Source of the DNA: JACKIC01 sp964543795
GTDB taxonomy: Bacteria; Planctomycetota; UBA1135; UBA2386
Assembly: GCA_964543795.1 (NCBI GenBank)
Contig: CAZIZN010000010.1
Coordinates: 1 to 64,000, forward strand
Direction: 5' to 3'
DNA length: 64,000 bases
Position 1 is the stretch's first letter. Each line of letters begins with the position of its first letter. Made by a program: the position numbers and the translations under genes. The notes beneath the pieces were generated by a model, which saw only the letters and a program-made list of their open reading frames with translations, did not search any database and had not been told where the DNA came from. This document shows positions 43,511-52,620 of this stretch, piece after piece.

Positions 43511-44052
43511 ACGATCGCCGTGCCCGCGTTCGAGGTCAGGAGGGTGACCGAACGCACCTGCCCCATGTAGGTGCGCTCGAGGATCGTCAGCCACTGCGCA
43601 TGGAGCGCCAGCCCGACGAACGACGGATCCGCCGGGATCGCGACCGACAGGTGGAACGGCGGCGCCGAGTTGCGCGGCAGCAGCGCCATGGCATCGGGCG
43701 AGACGAGGACCTCGCAGAGCTGCGCGCCCGTGACCGCCGCCGGGAGCAGGAACGGCAACGGCATGGCACCGGCCTGCGTGTTGGACAGGCCGAGCATCAG
43801 GATCGGCTGCGCGTTCTGACCGTTGAAGCCGTAGAACGAGTTGCCGATCGGGCCGCTGTAGGTGAGCTGCAGGCTCTGGCCGAGGCGCGGCAGGCTCGAC
43901 GCGCCGAGCACGAGCCCCGAACAGCCGGCGCCGAACGTCGCGAACGACGCCTGCGCAGGGACGAGTGCCGTCAGCAAGGCGATGCCGAGGGCGGCGGCGA
44001 TACGGCGAGGGACAGCGAGCGATGCGATGGAACGGGAGACGGATGCGGACAT
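43501..44052 (-). CDS. Small secreted protein consisting of the shared domain
   Basis: A 183-residue exported protein (signal to about ALVPAQA, residue 35) whose mature part is only the secreted domain found attached to larger enzymes here: FATFGAGCSG, then LPRLGQSLQLTYSGP, ILMLGLSNTQAG, MPLPFLL, HLSVAIPADPSFVGLALHAQW. It shows the domain can stand alone. Function is unknown. Confidence 0.75.
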   Translation of the reverse strand: MSASVSRSIASLAVPRRIAAALGIALLTALVPAQASFATFGAGCSGLVLGASSLPRLGQSLQLTYSGPIGNSFYGFNGQNAQPILMLGLSNTQAGAMPLPFLLPAAVTGAQLCEVLVSPDAMALLPRNSAPPFHLSVAIPADPSFVGLALHAQWLTILERTYMGQVRSVTLLTSNAGTAIVGP

Positions 44053-44215
44053 GCGGGCGACCTGTGGAGGTTGGGACGGTCGCGCGAGAGGGCGGCGGCT
44101 CTAGCCCGATGCGGCGGCGCGGCGACGGCAGCGGGCAGGATTCCCGCATCGGCGGCAGCGGGCCTGTCGCACGCCTGCGCCCGCACGTCCTGCCGTCGCG
44201 TCCCGATGCGGCTCC

Positions 44216-46114
44216 TCACCGCAACGCCGCGGCGTGCGCCGCCGCACCGACGCGCGCCAGTTCGCCGGCGAGTTCGGACAACCACGCGGCGACCGGCACT
44301 CCGAACTCCGGCGCCGTGCGCTCGGCCGCGGCGCGCGCCTCGGCGACCGGCAGCTGTCGCAGGCGCGCCGCCACCGCGCGCACCGCGATGCGCCGCGCCT
44401 GCTCGAGCGTCGGCAGCGCGCGCAGTACCAGGGCGGCGTGAGCGGCCGCCGCGTCCGGACGCGCTGCGGCGAGCGCCGCCTCGGCGGCGCGCAGGCGCGG
44501 CTCGACGGCGTCGGGCGTCCATCGCAGCACCCACTCCGCAGCAGCGAGGCACTCCGGCCAGCGCTGCAGCGCGTGCAGCACCGACACCAGCGTCGTGCGC
44601 GCATCGAGGTACTCGGGGTCGAGTTCGATCGCGCGCTGCACGAGCGGCAGCGCCGCTGCGCTCTCGCCGCGCTGGTGCAGCAGTGCGCCGAGGTTGCGCA
44701 GGTTGGTCGCGAAGTCGGGACGGATCGCGCGGGCGCGCTCGTAGTAGCTCTGCGCGGCGTCCAGGTCGTTGGCCCGGTGCGCGATCACACCGAGGTTGGC
44801 GAGCGACTCGGGATTGTCGGGGTCGACCTCGAGCACCCGTTCGCTCAGCGCCCGCACCGTCGCCGTGTCGCCGCGGGCCAGCGCGGCACCGGCGAGGTTC
44901 ACCATCGCCAGAGCCGAGGCGGGATTGCAGCGCAGCGTCGCCGCCCAGAGGGTCGACTCGTCGCGGTAGTTCGGCACCTGCCGGCCGGCGAGGAGCGCCA
45001 ACGCCGCGACGACCGCTGCCGCCGCAGCCGCGACGCCTGCGCGCGGCAGCCTCGCCGCCAGGGCCGGCGCGGCGACCGCGGCGACCCCGCCGATCACCGC
45101 GAGGCTGGCGTGGTACTGGAAGTGGTCGGCGACGAACGAGAACCGGAACGGATAGACGTCGAGGAACCCGAGCGCGGGCACCAGCGTGCCGCCGAACAGC
45201 AGCAGCACCGCGAGGGGCCCGCGGCCGAGGCGGTCGCGCAGCACGAACGCCGCGACGAGCGCGCCCACCGTGGCCGACGCGGCGGTCCACGCCACGGCGC
45301 TCGTCTCCGCCAGCTGCCAGCGCGGATAGTTGAAACACAGGCCGACGGGCCAGAGCAGCTTGCCGATGTAGAACCAGGGCGCACGCACGGCGACGTGCAG
45401 GCGGTCGATCGCATCGAGGTCCGACACGCCCGCCGCGCCGACGTGCGCGGCCTCCAGCCACGCGGTGTAGCAGCCGAGCCCCGCACCGAACACGAGCCAC
45501 GGCGCGACCGCCCGCCAGTCGCGTCGCTCGATCCGGCCGTGCCGCCACCAGACCAGCACCAGCAAGGCCGCGGGCAACGTCGCCGTGACCGTCTTGCTGA
45601 GCAGGGCGGCGACGAACCAGGCCGACGCGACGACGTAGACGCGCCCCCTCCCGCCTTCCCGCCAATGCAGCCAGCCGTGGGCGGCGAGCAGGGCGCAGCA
45701 GAGCGACAGCACGTTCTTCCGTTCGGTGACCCACGCGACGGACTCCACGTGCACCGGATGGGCCGCGAAGCAGAGTGCGGCGAACAACGCACCCGGCGCG
45801 CCGAGCCGCACGAGCAGGCGCCAGAACGCGCAGGCGGCACCGAGGTGCAGCAGCACGTTGACCACGTGATAGCCGAGCGGCGCGGCCCCCCAGAGGCGGT
45901 ACTCGAGCCAGAACGTGGTGTGGACCAGCGGGTAGTACTGGGGCAGCGAACGAGGCTCGAACCAGATGCTCCACAGCCCCGCCGGCGTGCGCAGCACGGG
46001 ATTGCCCGTGACGTAGTCGTCGTCGTCCCAGACGAACCCGAGGTCGCCGACCCCCGCATACGCGACCGCTCCGACCAAGGCGATCGACAGGACGGCGAAC
46101 AGGCGGGCGCGCAC
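44216..46114 (-). CDS. GT-C-type membrane glycosyltransferase with TPR tail
   Basis: A 632-residue protein of the eukaryotic-TMTC/bacterial O-mannosyltransferase-like type. An N-terminal Asp cluster (VWDDDDYVTGNP) follows TM1; about 10 transmembrane helices run to about residue 385. The motifs PLVHTTFWLEYRLWG and HPVHVESVAWVTERKNVLS are typical of the family. TPR units fill the C-terminal third (NPESLANLGVIAHRANDLDAA, NLRNLGALLHQRGESAAAL). The GTG start at 46114 follows the sulfatase stop by 71 bp, so the two genes are likely an operon. Confidence 0.85.
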   Translation of the reverse strand: MRARLFAVLSIALVGAVAYAGVGDLGFVWDDDDYVTGNPVLRTPAGLWSIWFEPRSLPQYYPLVHTTFWLEYRLWGAAPLGYHVVNVLLHLGAACAFWRLLVRLGAPGALFAALCFAAHPVHVESVAWVTERKNVLSLCCALLAAHGWLHWREGGRGRVYVVASAWFVAALLSKTVTATLPAALLVLVWWRHGRIERRDWRAVAPWLVFGAGLGCYTAWLEAAHVGAAGVSDLDAIDRLHVAVRAPWFYIGKLLWPVGLCFNYPRWQLAETSAVAWTAASATVGALVAAFVLRDRLGRGPLAVLLLFGGTLVPALGFLDVYPFRFSFVADHFQYHASLAVIGGVAAVAAPALAARLPRAGVAAAAAAVVAALALLAGRQVPNYRDESTLWAATLRCNPASALAMVNLAGAALARGDTATVRALSERVLEVDPDNPESLANLGVIAHRANDLDAAQSYYERARAIRPDFATNLRNLGALLHQRGESAAALPLVQRAIELDPEYLDARTTLVSVLHALQRWPECLAAAEWVLRWTPDAVEPRLRAAEAALAAARPDAAAAHAALVLRALPTLEQARRIAVRAVAARLRQLPVAEARAAAERTAPEFGVPVAAWLSELAGELARVGAAAHAAALR

Positions 46115-46185
46115 GGCAGCGGCACGCCCACCGGCTGCGGCAGGCGCCTGGACCGACGCGCCGCGTCGACCGCGATCGCCGCCAC

Positions 46186-47652
46186 CTACCACGGAAGCCG
46201 CGCGTCGCCGGCGCCGAGCCGGCCGGCCGGCCGCACGCCCGCGCCCTCGGTCTTCGTCAGCGCATCGCCGAGGTCCGCGCGGAACGCCTGCGCCGCACGC
46301 TGCAGCCGTTCGACGACATCGGGATGCAGCGCCGCGACGTCGGTCGTCTCGCCCGGATCCGCGTGCAGGTCGAACAGTTCGAGCCCGATCCTGGCGTTCG
46401 CGTAGGGTGCGGGCGAACCGCCCTTGCCGCCGGCGACGAACCGCCGGTAGCCGTGCGGGAAGTGCAGCTTCCAGCGCCGGTCGCGCACCGCCTGCAGCTG
46501 ACCGCCGCCGTAGTAGCACGCGAACGAGTCGTGCGGCGAGAGCGCGTCCCGCGCGCCGAACAGCAGCGGTCGGATGTCGCGGCCGTCGATGCGCTGCGTG
46601 GGCAGTTCGGCGCCGATCAGCGCGGCGAACGTCGGCAGCAGGTCGATCGTCGACGCCAGTTCGTCGCAGGTCGTGCCGGCCGGCACGCGGCCGGGCCAGC
46701 GCGCGATCGTCGGCACGCGGATGCCGCCCTCGAACGCGGTGCCCTTGCCCTCGCGGAACGGACCGGAACTGCCCGCGTGGTCGCCGTAGCTGAGCCACGG
46801 CCCGTTGTCCGAGGTGAACACCACGAGCGTCTCGTCGTCGATGCCGCAGCGCCGCAGCGCAGCGAGCACCTCGCCCACGGACCAGTCGACCTCGGCCGTG
46901 ACGTCGGCGTAGAGACCCTGGCCGGTCCTGCCGGCGAACTCCGTCCCCGCGAACAAGGGCACGTGCACCATCGTGTGCGGCAGGTAGAGCAGGAACGGCC
47001 GGTCGCGGTTGCGCTCGACGAAGTCCACGGCGCGCAGCGTGTAGTCGCGCGTGAGCCGGCTCTGCTCCTCGCCGGTGACCTCCGCATCGACGACGCGGTC
47101 GCCCTCGATCAGCGGCAGCGCCGGATAGCCGCGCTTGCGCCGTTCGGCCTCGTCCGGCAGGTGCGCGTGGTCGGGGTGCAGCGGCCACATGTCGTTCGAG
47201 TAGGGCAGCCCGTAGAACTCGTCGAAGCCGTGCCGCGTGGGCAGGAACTTCGGATGGTGCCCGAGGTGCCACTTGCCGAAGCAGGCCGTGGCGTAGCCGC
47301 GCTGTCGGCACAGTTCGGCGAGCGTCGTCTCGCCGTCGGCGATGCCGATGTCGGAGCGGGGACCCAGCGCGCCGGAGAGGCCGACGCGGACGTGGTAGCA
47401 GCCCGTGAGCAGCGCCGCGCGCGACGCCGTGCAGACCGCCGAGGCCACCGCGAAGTCCGTGAACCGCCGCCCCTCGGCAGCCATGCGGTCGAGGTGCGGC
47501 GTCGGCGCCGCGCCGCCGAACGGGCCGATGTCCGCGTAGCCCAGATCGTCGACGAAGATCACCACGAGGTTGGGCGGCCGCTCGGTGCCGGACACCTCCG
47601 TCGAATGGCAGGCGGCGGCGAGTACGAGGAGCCAGGTGCAGCGGCGACCCAT
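46186..47652 (-). CDS. Arylsulfatase (formylglycine-type) lipoprotein
   Basis: A 488-residue S1-family sulfatase with a lipoprotein signal (LAAAC at about residue 15). The metal-binding FVDDLGYAD and the formylglycine motif CTASR (Cys74; usual CxPSR or CxASR) are present, followed by GKWHLGHHPKF, HTMVHVPLF, FTSDNGP and RDRRWKLHFP. It should hydrolyse sulfate esters on glycans or aryl groups, as is common in planctomycetes. The modifying enzyme is not in the window. It heads an operon with the GT-C protein. Confidence 0.93.
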   Translation of the reverse strand: MGRRCTWLLVLAAACHSTEVSGTERPPNLVVIFVDDLGYADIGPFGGAAPTPHLDRMAAEGRRFTDFAVASAVCTASRAALLTGCYHVRVGLSGALGPRSDIGIADGETTLAELCRQRGYATACFGKWHLGHHPKFLPTRHGFDEFYGLPYSNDMWPLHPDHAHLPDEAERRKRGYPALPLIEGDRVVDAEVTGEEQSRLTRDYTLRAVDFVERNRDRPFLLYLPHTMVHVPLFAGTEFAGRTGQGLYADVTAEVDWSVGEVLAALRRCGIDDETLVVFTSDNGPWLSYGDHAGSSGPFREGKGTAFEGGIRVPTIARWPGRVPAGTTCDELASTIDLLPTFAALIGAELPTQRIDGRDIRPLLFGARDALSPHDSFACYYGGGQLQAVRDRRWKLHFPHGYRRFVAGGKGGSPAPYANARIGLELFDLHADPGETTDVAALHPDVVERLQRAAQAFRADLGDALTKTEGAGVRPAGRLGAGDARLPW

Positions 47653-47658
47653 CGCGAC

Positions 47659-47687
47659 AGGGTCTGCACCGGCCGCCGCGAGGTCAA
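47659..47687 (-). promoter_or_regulatory. Promoter of the sulfatase gene
   Basis: On the minus strand TTGACC, 17 bp, GACCCT, 6 nt, ATG. The -35 is close to TTGACA and the spacing is ideal; the -10 keeps the A2 and T6 positions. The layout implies a leaderless mRNA. Confidence 0.5.
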
Positions 47688-47735
47688 CCGCGAATCCGCT
47701 CGCCGGCGCACGTCCGCGGCGCCACCATCGCCGGA

Positions 47736-48029
47736 ATGCGCTTCCCGCACGACACGAGCTTCCACCTGCGCATGGCGACGCTGCTGATCGGCGCGCTGTT
47801 CCTCGAGCACCTCGCCGCGACTCGGCTGTCGTCGTGGTCGGCGCCGCAGATCGGCGTGATCGCGTTCGTCCTCGGCCTGGCCTGGGTGGCGCTGACCGGC
47901 TTCCACCACGGCAAGACCCTCGAGGAGCGGTTGCGCGTCGTCGAGGATCGCCTGCAACGCCTGCAGCAGCGCACCGAAGCGCTCGAGGACGACCAGCGCA
48001 CGCGCCGGTCGCTGCCGCCGCTGCGCTGA
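47736..48029 (+). CDS. Small membrane protein with C-terminal coiled coil
   Basis: A 97-residue protein with two hydrophobic segments (about residues 13-30 and 36-54) followed by a charged heptad-like helix (EERLRVVEDRLQRLQQRTEALEDD truncated here to its key run VEDRLQRLQQRTEAL). No family recognised. CACCAT lies 7 nt before the ATG. It diverges from the sulfatase gene. Confidence 0.65.
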   Translation: MRFPHDTSFHLRMATLLIGALFLEHLAATRLSSWSAPQIGVIAFVLGLAWVALTGFHHGKTLEERLRVVEDRLQRLQQRTEALEDDQRTRRSLPPLR

Positions 48030-48130
48030 AGAGCCCCCGGTCGGCGAGGGCCCTTGTGCGCACAGCCGCGCGCGGGCGGCGACGTAGCATGCCGGTCTCG
48101 CCCGTTGGCACACCACCGGAAGGAACACCC

Positions 48131-49591
48131 ATGGCACGCACACACCGCTCGTTCCCGCTCGCGCTGCTCGGGCTCGCCGCCGCCGCCGCCGCGCAGTGGA
48201 CCCAGGTCACGCCCACCACCTCGCCGCCGGCTCGCATCGCGCCGGCGATGGCCTTCGACGGCACGTTCACGGTGCTGTTCGGCGGCATCGACACCGCCAC
48301 CTTCCCGCCCGTGAACTTCGCCGACACGTGGACCTGGGACGGCCTCGCCTGGACGCAGCGCTCGCCGGCGAACGCCCCCGCCGGCCGCAACTTCGCCGGC
48401 ATGGCCCACGACGTGGTGCGCGGGCGCACCGTGCTCTATGGCGGGCGCACCACCACGGCGATCAGCAGCACCTACCGCAACGACACGTGGGAGTGGGACG
48501 GCGCGACGTGGACGCAGATCACCACCGCGAACACGCCCGGCTCGATCTTCAGCAGCAACGGCGTCAGCGAGGTGTCGATGGCCTACGACCTGGTCGGCCA
48601 GCGGGTCGTGTTGTTCGGCGGCGAACTGTTCCAGGGCATCGTGCCAGCACCCGCGCTCACGCTCGAGTACGACGGTACGAACTGGACCCAGGTGTCGACC
48701 ACCGCGGCGCCGCCGCGCCGTTCGCAGGCGGCGATGTGCTCGGCGCCGACGCTGGCGGGCGTGCTGCTCTTCGGCGGCACCAACTTCAACAACCCGCCGG
48801 GCCCCAACGGCGAGATCACCTGGAACGACACCTGGGTCTACTCGGCGTTGAACGACGCCTGGACGCAACTGCAGCCCGTGGGCGCGCTGCCGCCGCCGCG
48901 CGCCGGCGCGAGCATCCTCTACGACGCGAACCTCGGCCTCTACGTCATGCACGGCGGCTACGTCGCCTCGCAGAGCAGCACCACGCCGCTCAACGACACG
49001 TGGACCTTCGACGGCACGACCTGGACCGACGTGACGGTCCCGTTCGGCGCGCCGCCGGCGCGCGTGCGCTTCGGCGCGAGCGAGAGCCCAGGCAACCTGC
49101 ACGTCATGTTCGGCGGCGCCGCATCCTTCACGGCTGCGGCCAACGCCGAGACCTGGGTGCAGGGCTCGATCGCCGAGGCCATGCCGTACGGCGCCGGCTG
49201 CCAGGGCAGCAACGGCACGCCGATCCTGACCGCCGGCAGCCGGCCCGTGCTCGGCACGACCTGGAACCTCGACTACGCCAACCTGCCGATCGCCTCCGCG
49301 TTCGCGTTCCTCACCTGTGGGTTCAGCGACACGACCTCGCCCGCGGGCCCGCTGCCGCTCAGCCTCGCGCCCTACGGACTCAGCCCGAGCTGCTTCCTCC
49401 TCGGCAGCGCCGAGGCAGCCACGCTGGTGCCGGTCACCGGCGCCGCCGGCAGCACGCCGATCTACCTGGGCCCGGCGAACCCGGCGTTCGCGGGGCTGGT
49501 CTACTACTACCAGTACGGATCGATCGACGCGGTCGTGCCCGGCGGCTTCGCGGTGACCAACGGCGTACGCGTGCGGTTCGGGCTCTACTAG
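48131..49591 (+). CDS. Secreted Kelch-repeat protein with shared C-terminal domain
   Basis: A 486-residue exported protein (signal ends AAAAAQ). Five to six Kelch-like blades (DTWTWDGLAWTQRSP, VLYGGRTTT, DTWEWDGATWTQIT, VVLFGGELF, VLLFGGTNF, DTWTFDGTTWTDV) form a propeller. From about residue 355 (MPYGAGCQGSNGTP) comes the secreted domain shared with other proteins here. AAGGAA precedes the ATG and TAGCAT at 48085-48090 is a likely -10, giving a leader of about 35 nt. Its role is probably extracellular binding. Confidence 0.9.
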   Translation: MARTHRSFPLALLGLAAAAAAQWTQVTPTTSPPARIAPAMAFDGTFTVLFGGIDTATFPPVNFADTWTWDGLAWTQRSPANAPAGRNFAGMAHDVVRGRTVLYGGRTTTAISSTYRNDTWEWDGATWTQITTANTPGSIFSSNGVSEVSMAYDLVGQRVVLFGGELFQGIVPAPALTLEYDGTNWTQVSTTAAPPRRSQAAMCSAPTLAGVLLFGGTNFNNPPGPNGEITWNDTWVYSALNDAWTQLQPVGALPPPRAGASILYDANLGLYVMHGGYVASQSSTTPLNDTWTFDGTTWTDVTVPFGAPPARVRFGASESPGNLHVMFGGAASFTAAANAETWVQGSIAEAMPYGAGCQGSNGTPILTAGSRPVLGTTWNLDYANLPIASAFAFLTCGFSDTTSPAGPLPLSLAPYGLSPSCFLLGSAEAATLVPVTGAAGSTPIYLGPANPAFAGLVYYYQYGSIDAVVPGGFAVTNGVRVRFGLY

Positions 49592-49628
49592 CGAACGCGA
49601 GGGGAACGGGCCTCGCCCGCCCTCGTAG

Positions 49629-49656
49629 GAGCCGACGGCCGCAACGGCCGCGGCTC
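49629..49656. terminator. Strong bidirectional stem-loop between convergent genes
   Basis: A two-part stem (gagccg/cggctc outside, cggccg/cggccg inside, one bulged A, loop caa) totals 12 bp. It lies 37 nt past the Kelch stop and 71 nt past the methyltransferase stop on the other strand. There is no T-tract in either direction. Confidence 0.5.
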
Positions 49657-49727
49657 AACGGCGACAAGCCGAACCGCACCCACGTTCATGCCTCGGGGAG
49701 GGCCCCAGGCCGATGAGAACTGCTGAA

Positions 49728-50360
49728 CTACCGCGCGCCCCAGTAGCGCAGCACGAACGCCGGCGGCACGTTGCGCACCACGGGGCCGATGCGCTCGAAG
49801 CCGTCGAAACGTTCGGTCATCAGCGCGCGGAAGCGGCGCGCCGCGCGCATGCCGTAGGCGTGCACGTACTGGAAGGTGCGGAACTCGCCCTTCGACTCGC
49901 GCAGCGCCTCGACGATGCCGGTGACGACGGCGTCCTGCACGGCGGGCGGAAGGCTCGCGAACGGCAGGCCCGAGACGATGCGGGAGGGCGCCGGCAGCCC
50001 GCGCGCGGCGAGGATCGCCTTCACGTCGGCGGCCGAACCGAGGTGGAAGTCGAGGTCGGGATAGCGGCGCTGCAGCACGTAGTGGAAGCGCGGTTCGAGC
50101 TCGATGCCGAGATAGCGGACCCCGGCTGGCAGGGTCTCGCGGATCACCTGCGTCATCGGCCCGGTGCCGGGGCCGTACTCGACGACGAGTTCGCCGGGCA
50201 GCAGCGCGAGCCGGCCGACGAGCGCGCGCGCGAGGTAGCGTGAACTCGGCAACACGGCGCCGACCGAGGTCGGGCTGCGCAGGAAGGTGCGGAAGAAGCC
50301 GATGCCGTCGCGCAGCCGCGCCGGTGGCGGGACATCGCCCGGTGGCACCTTGGTCGTCAC
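49728..50360 (-). CDS. PmtA-like phospholipid N-methyltransferase
   Basis: A 210-residue SAM-dependent methyltransferase resembling phosphatidylethanolamine N-methyltransferase PmtA and rRNA-adenine-dimethylase-fold proteins. The N-terminal signature FFRTFLRSPTSVGAVLPSSRYLA and motif I VEYGPGTGPMT are clear, with SGLPFASLP as motif IV. It likely methylates a lipid head group. GTG start; the last four bases of the upstream ferredoxin gene overlap it (GTGA), implying coupled translation. Confidence 0.82.
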   Translation of the reverse strand: MTTKVPPGDVPPPARLRDGIGFFRTFLRSPTSVGAVLPSSRYLARALVGRLALLPGELVVEYGPGTGPMTQVIRETLPAGVRYLGIELEPRFHYVLQRRYPDLDFHLGSAADVKAILAARGLPAPSRIVSGLPFASLPPAVQDAVVTGIVEALRESKGEFRTFQYVHAYGMRAARRFRALMTERFDGFERIGPVVRNVPPAFVLRYWGAR

Positions 50361-50695
50361 GGCCCCGATGATCCCAGGTGCCGCGGTGGATGCCCAGCGT
50401 CGATCGCGTCGCCGAGCACGAGGACGCGGCCGCACCGCACGCGCGCCGAGCAGGCCAGCCGGCAGTCCGGACCGACGCCCATGCGGGCCAGCGTGCCCGC
50501 CTCGGGGTCGCCCGCCGGCTCGAGCGCATCGGGGCGCGAGACCTCGACGTGCACCGCGTCGGTGCCGCACTGGCCGCGGCGACAGCCGGTCAGCAGCTCG
50601 ACGCCCGCCAGGTCGGCGGCCGCGAGCAGCGTCGTGCCCGGCGCGACGAGCACGAAGCGATCCTGCGGCGCGAACCGCACCTCGACGAGGTCCAT
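50357..50695 (-). CDS. 2Fe-2S ferredoxin-like protein with an altered ligand set
   Basis: A 112-residue beta-grasp ferredoxin-like protein. The cluster loop reads GCRRGQCGTDAV, so the first two cysteines of the plant-type C-x4-C-x2-C pattern are present but the third position is Asp. A later LACSARVRCG supplies the usual fourth cysteine and one or two spare ones (CRLACSARVRC). Some ferredoxin-like families share the CGTD variant. It may carry a cluster with non-canonical ligation or a spare Cys. Translationally coupled to the methyltransferase gene. Confidence 0.78.
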   Translation of the reverse strand: MDLVEVRFAPQDRFVLVAPGTTLLAAADLAGVELLTGCRRGQCGTDAVHVEVSRPDALEPAGDPEAGTLARMGVGPDCRLACSARVRCGRVLVLGDAIDAGHPPRHLGSSGP

Positions 50696-50702
50696 CGCGA
50701 CC

Positions 50703-50730
50703 CTGATAGCCGAACGCGGCGCACGGTCAA
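50703..50730 (-). promoter_or_regulatory. Promoter of the ferredoxin-methyltransferase operon
   Basis: On the minus strand TTGACC, 16 bp, TATCAG, 7 nt, ATG at 50695. Both hexamers are near consensus and the start codon falls at the expected transcription start. Confidence 0.5.
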
Positions 50731-50785
50731 GGAATGCGGTCGCGACGTGGCGCGCCGGCGGGCAGCGCCGCAACATCTGCCCTCC

Positions 50786-52564
50786 ATGCAGCTGCACCTC
50801 GTCGACTGGCTGATCATCGGCGGCTACTTCGCGGTCGCGCTCGGTATCGGGTTCTGGTTCAAGAACCGCGGCGGATCGAGCTTCGTCGAGTACTTCGCCT
50901 CGGGGCGCAGCCTGCCGTGGTGGATCGCCGGCACGTCGATGGTCGCGACGACCTTCGCGGCCGACACGCCGCTGGCGGTGACCGGGCTGGTCGCGAAGAG
51001 CGGCCTGGCCGGCAACTGGTTCTGGTGGGCCTTCGCGCTCGGCGGGATGCTGACCGTGTTCGTGTTCGCCAAGCTCTGGCGGCGAGCCGAGGTGCTCACC
51101 GACGTCGAGCTCATCGAGCAGCGCTACGCCGGCCGGCCAGCGTCCTTCCTGCGCGGCTTCCGGGCCTTCTACGTCGCCGTCGTGATGAACTCGATCATCA
51201 TCGGCTGGGTCACCAAGGCGATGGCCGACGTGCTGCGCGGCACCGTGCTGCACGACCTGCCGCAGGACGGGCACACCGACTTCTGGCTCGTCGCCGCGAT
51301 GCTCCTCGTGACCGGCGTCTACTCGACGCTGTCGGGCATGTGGGGCGTGGCCGTGACCGACGTCGTGCAGTTCGTGCTGGCGATGGTGGGCAGCGTCGCG
51401 CTCGCGGTGGTCGCGGTCGACCACCTCGGCGGCATCGAGTCGATGCGCGAACAGGTGCAGGCGGCGTTCGGCGACGGCGACCCGTTCGCGTTCGTGCCGT
51501 CGTTCGACGGCGAGGCCGCGGTGATGCCGTTCGGCGTGTTCCTCGTCATGGTGCTGTCGCAGTGGTGGGCGACGTGGTACCCGGGCGCCGAGCCCGGCGG
51601 CGGCGGCTACATCGTGCAGCGCATGGCGTCGTGCCGCGACGAAGCACACGCGGTCAAGGCGACGCTGTTCTTCCAGCTCGCGCACTACTGCCTGCGGCCC
51701 TGGCCGTGGATCCTCGTCGCGTTCGCGGCGATCGCGCTGCATCCCCAGCTGCGCGAGAGCGAGAACGCAGGTGCCGGGTATCCGATGGTCATGCGCGAAC
51801 TCGCGCCCGTCGGGCTGCGCGGCCTCCTGCTGGTGACGTTCGCGGCGGCGTTCATGTCGACGATCAGCACGCACATGAACTGGGGCGCCAGCTACCTCGT
51901 GAACGATCTCTACCGGCGGTTCGTGCGCCCGGGCGCCGACGACCGGCACCTGCTGCGCGTGTCGCGCGGCGCTTCGGCGCTCTCGCTCGTGCTCGGCGGC
52001 GCAGTCGCGTGGTTCATGATGGAGCAGGGCCTCTCGGTGGACGACGCCTGGCGCTTCCTCGCCGCGCTCGGGGCGGGCGTCGGCACGGTGTTCCTGCTGC
52101 GCTGGTTCTGGTGGCGCATCAACGCCTGGAGCGAGATCGCGGCGATGGTCGGTTCGCTCGCGGTGTTCGCGGCGTGCAAGGTGTGGCAGGACAGCCTGCC
52201 CGAGGCCGAGCGCATGCGCGGCGAGTACACGGCCCTGCTCGTCGCGCTGGTGACGCTCGCGATCTGGCTCGCGACGACGTTCCTGAGTCGGCCCGAACCC
52301 CGCGAACACCTCGTCGCGTTCTACCGCCGCATCCGTCCCGACGGACCGGGCTGGGCGCCGATCGCGGCCGAAGCGCCCGACGTGCGGCCGGACGGCACGC
52401 TAGGCCGCGGGCTCGCGTGCGCGGCGCTGGGCACGGCGACCGTCTGGCTCACGCTGCCGGGCGTCGGCGCGGTGATCTTCGGCGAGCCGGGCAAGGCCGC
52501 CCTGTGCCTTTGCGTCGCGGCGGCCTGTCTCGCCGGCCTGCTGCGGCTGGCGCGGCGCATGTGA
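50786..52564 (+). CDS. Sodium:solute symporter (SSS family)
   Basis: A 592-residue membrane protein with about 14-15 hydrophobic helices and SSS-family features: YFASGRSLPWWIAGTSMVATTFAADTPLAVTG at the first helices (key run GTSMVATTFAADTP), ELIEQRYAGRPA, and AAFMSTISTHMNWGASYLVND in the helix-8 region that builds the Na+ site. The substrate is not readable. It is divergent from the ferredoxin operon and upstream of a PIG-L deacetylase gene (56 bp), possibly in one transcript. Confidence 0.9.
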   Translation: MQLHLVDWLIIGGYFAVALGIGFWFKNRGGSSFVEYFASGRSLPWWIAGTSMVATTFAADTPLAVTGLVAKSGLAGNWFWWAFALGGMLTVFVFAKLWRRAEVLTDVELIEQRYAGRPASFLRGFRAFYVAVVMNSIIIGWVTKAMADVLRGTVLHDLPQDGHTDFWLVAAMLLVTGVYSTLSGMWGVAVTDVVQFVLAMVGSVALAVVAVDHLGGIESMREQVQAAFGDGDPFAFVPSFDGEAAVMPFGVFLVMVLSQWWATWYPGAEPGGGGYIVQRMASCRDEAHAVKATLFFQLAHYCLRPWPWILVAFAAIALHPQLRESENAGAGYPMVMRELAPVGLRGLLLVTFAAAFMSTISTHMNWGASYLVNDLYRRFVRPGADDRHLLRVSRGASALSLVLGGAVAWFMMEQGLSVDDAWRFLAALGAGVGTVFLLRWFWWRINAWSEIAAMVGSLAVFAACKVWQDSLPEAERMRGEYTALLVALVTLAIWLATTFLSRPEPREHLVAFYRRIRPDGPGWAPIAAEAPDVRPDGTLGRGLACAALGTATVWLTLPGVGAVIFGEPGKAALCLCVAAACLAGLLRLARRM

Positions 52565-52620
52565 CCGACGGCGCAGAGCTTCCCCCGGTGCACCGGCCCG
52601 GCCAGAATCCCGCGGCGGAC

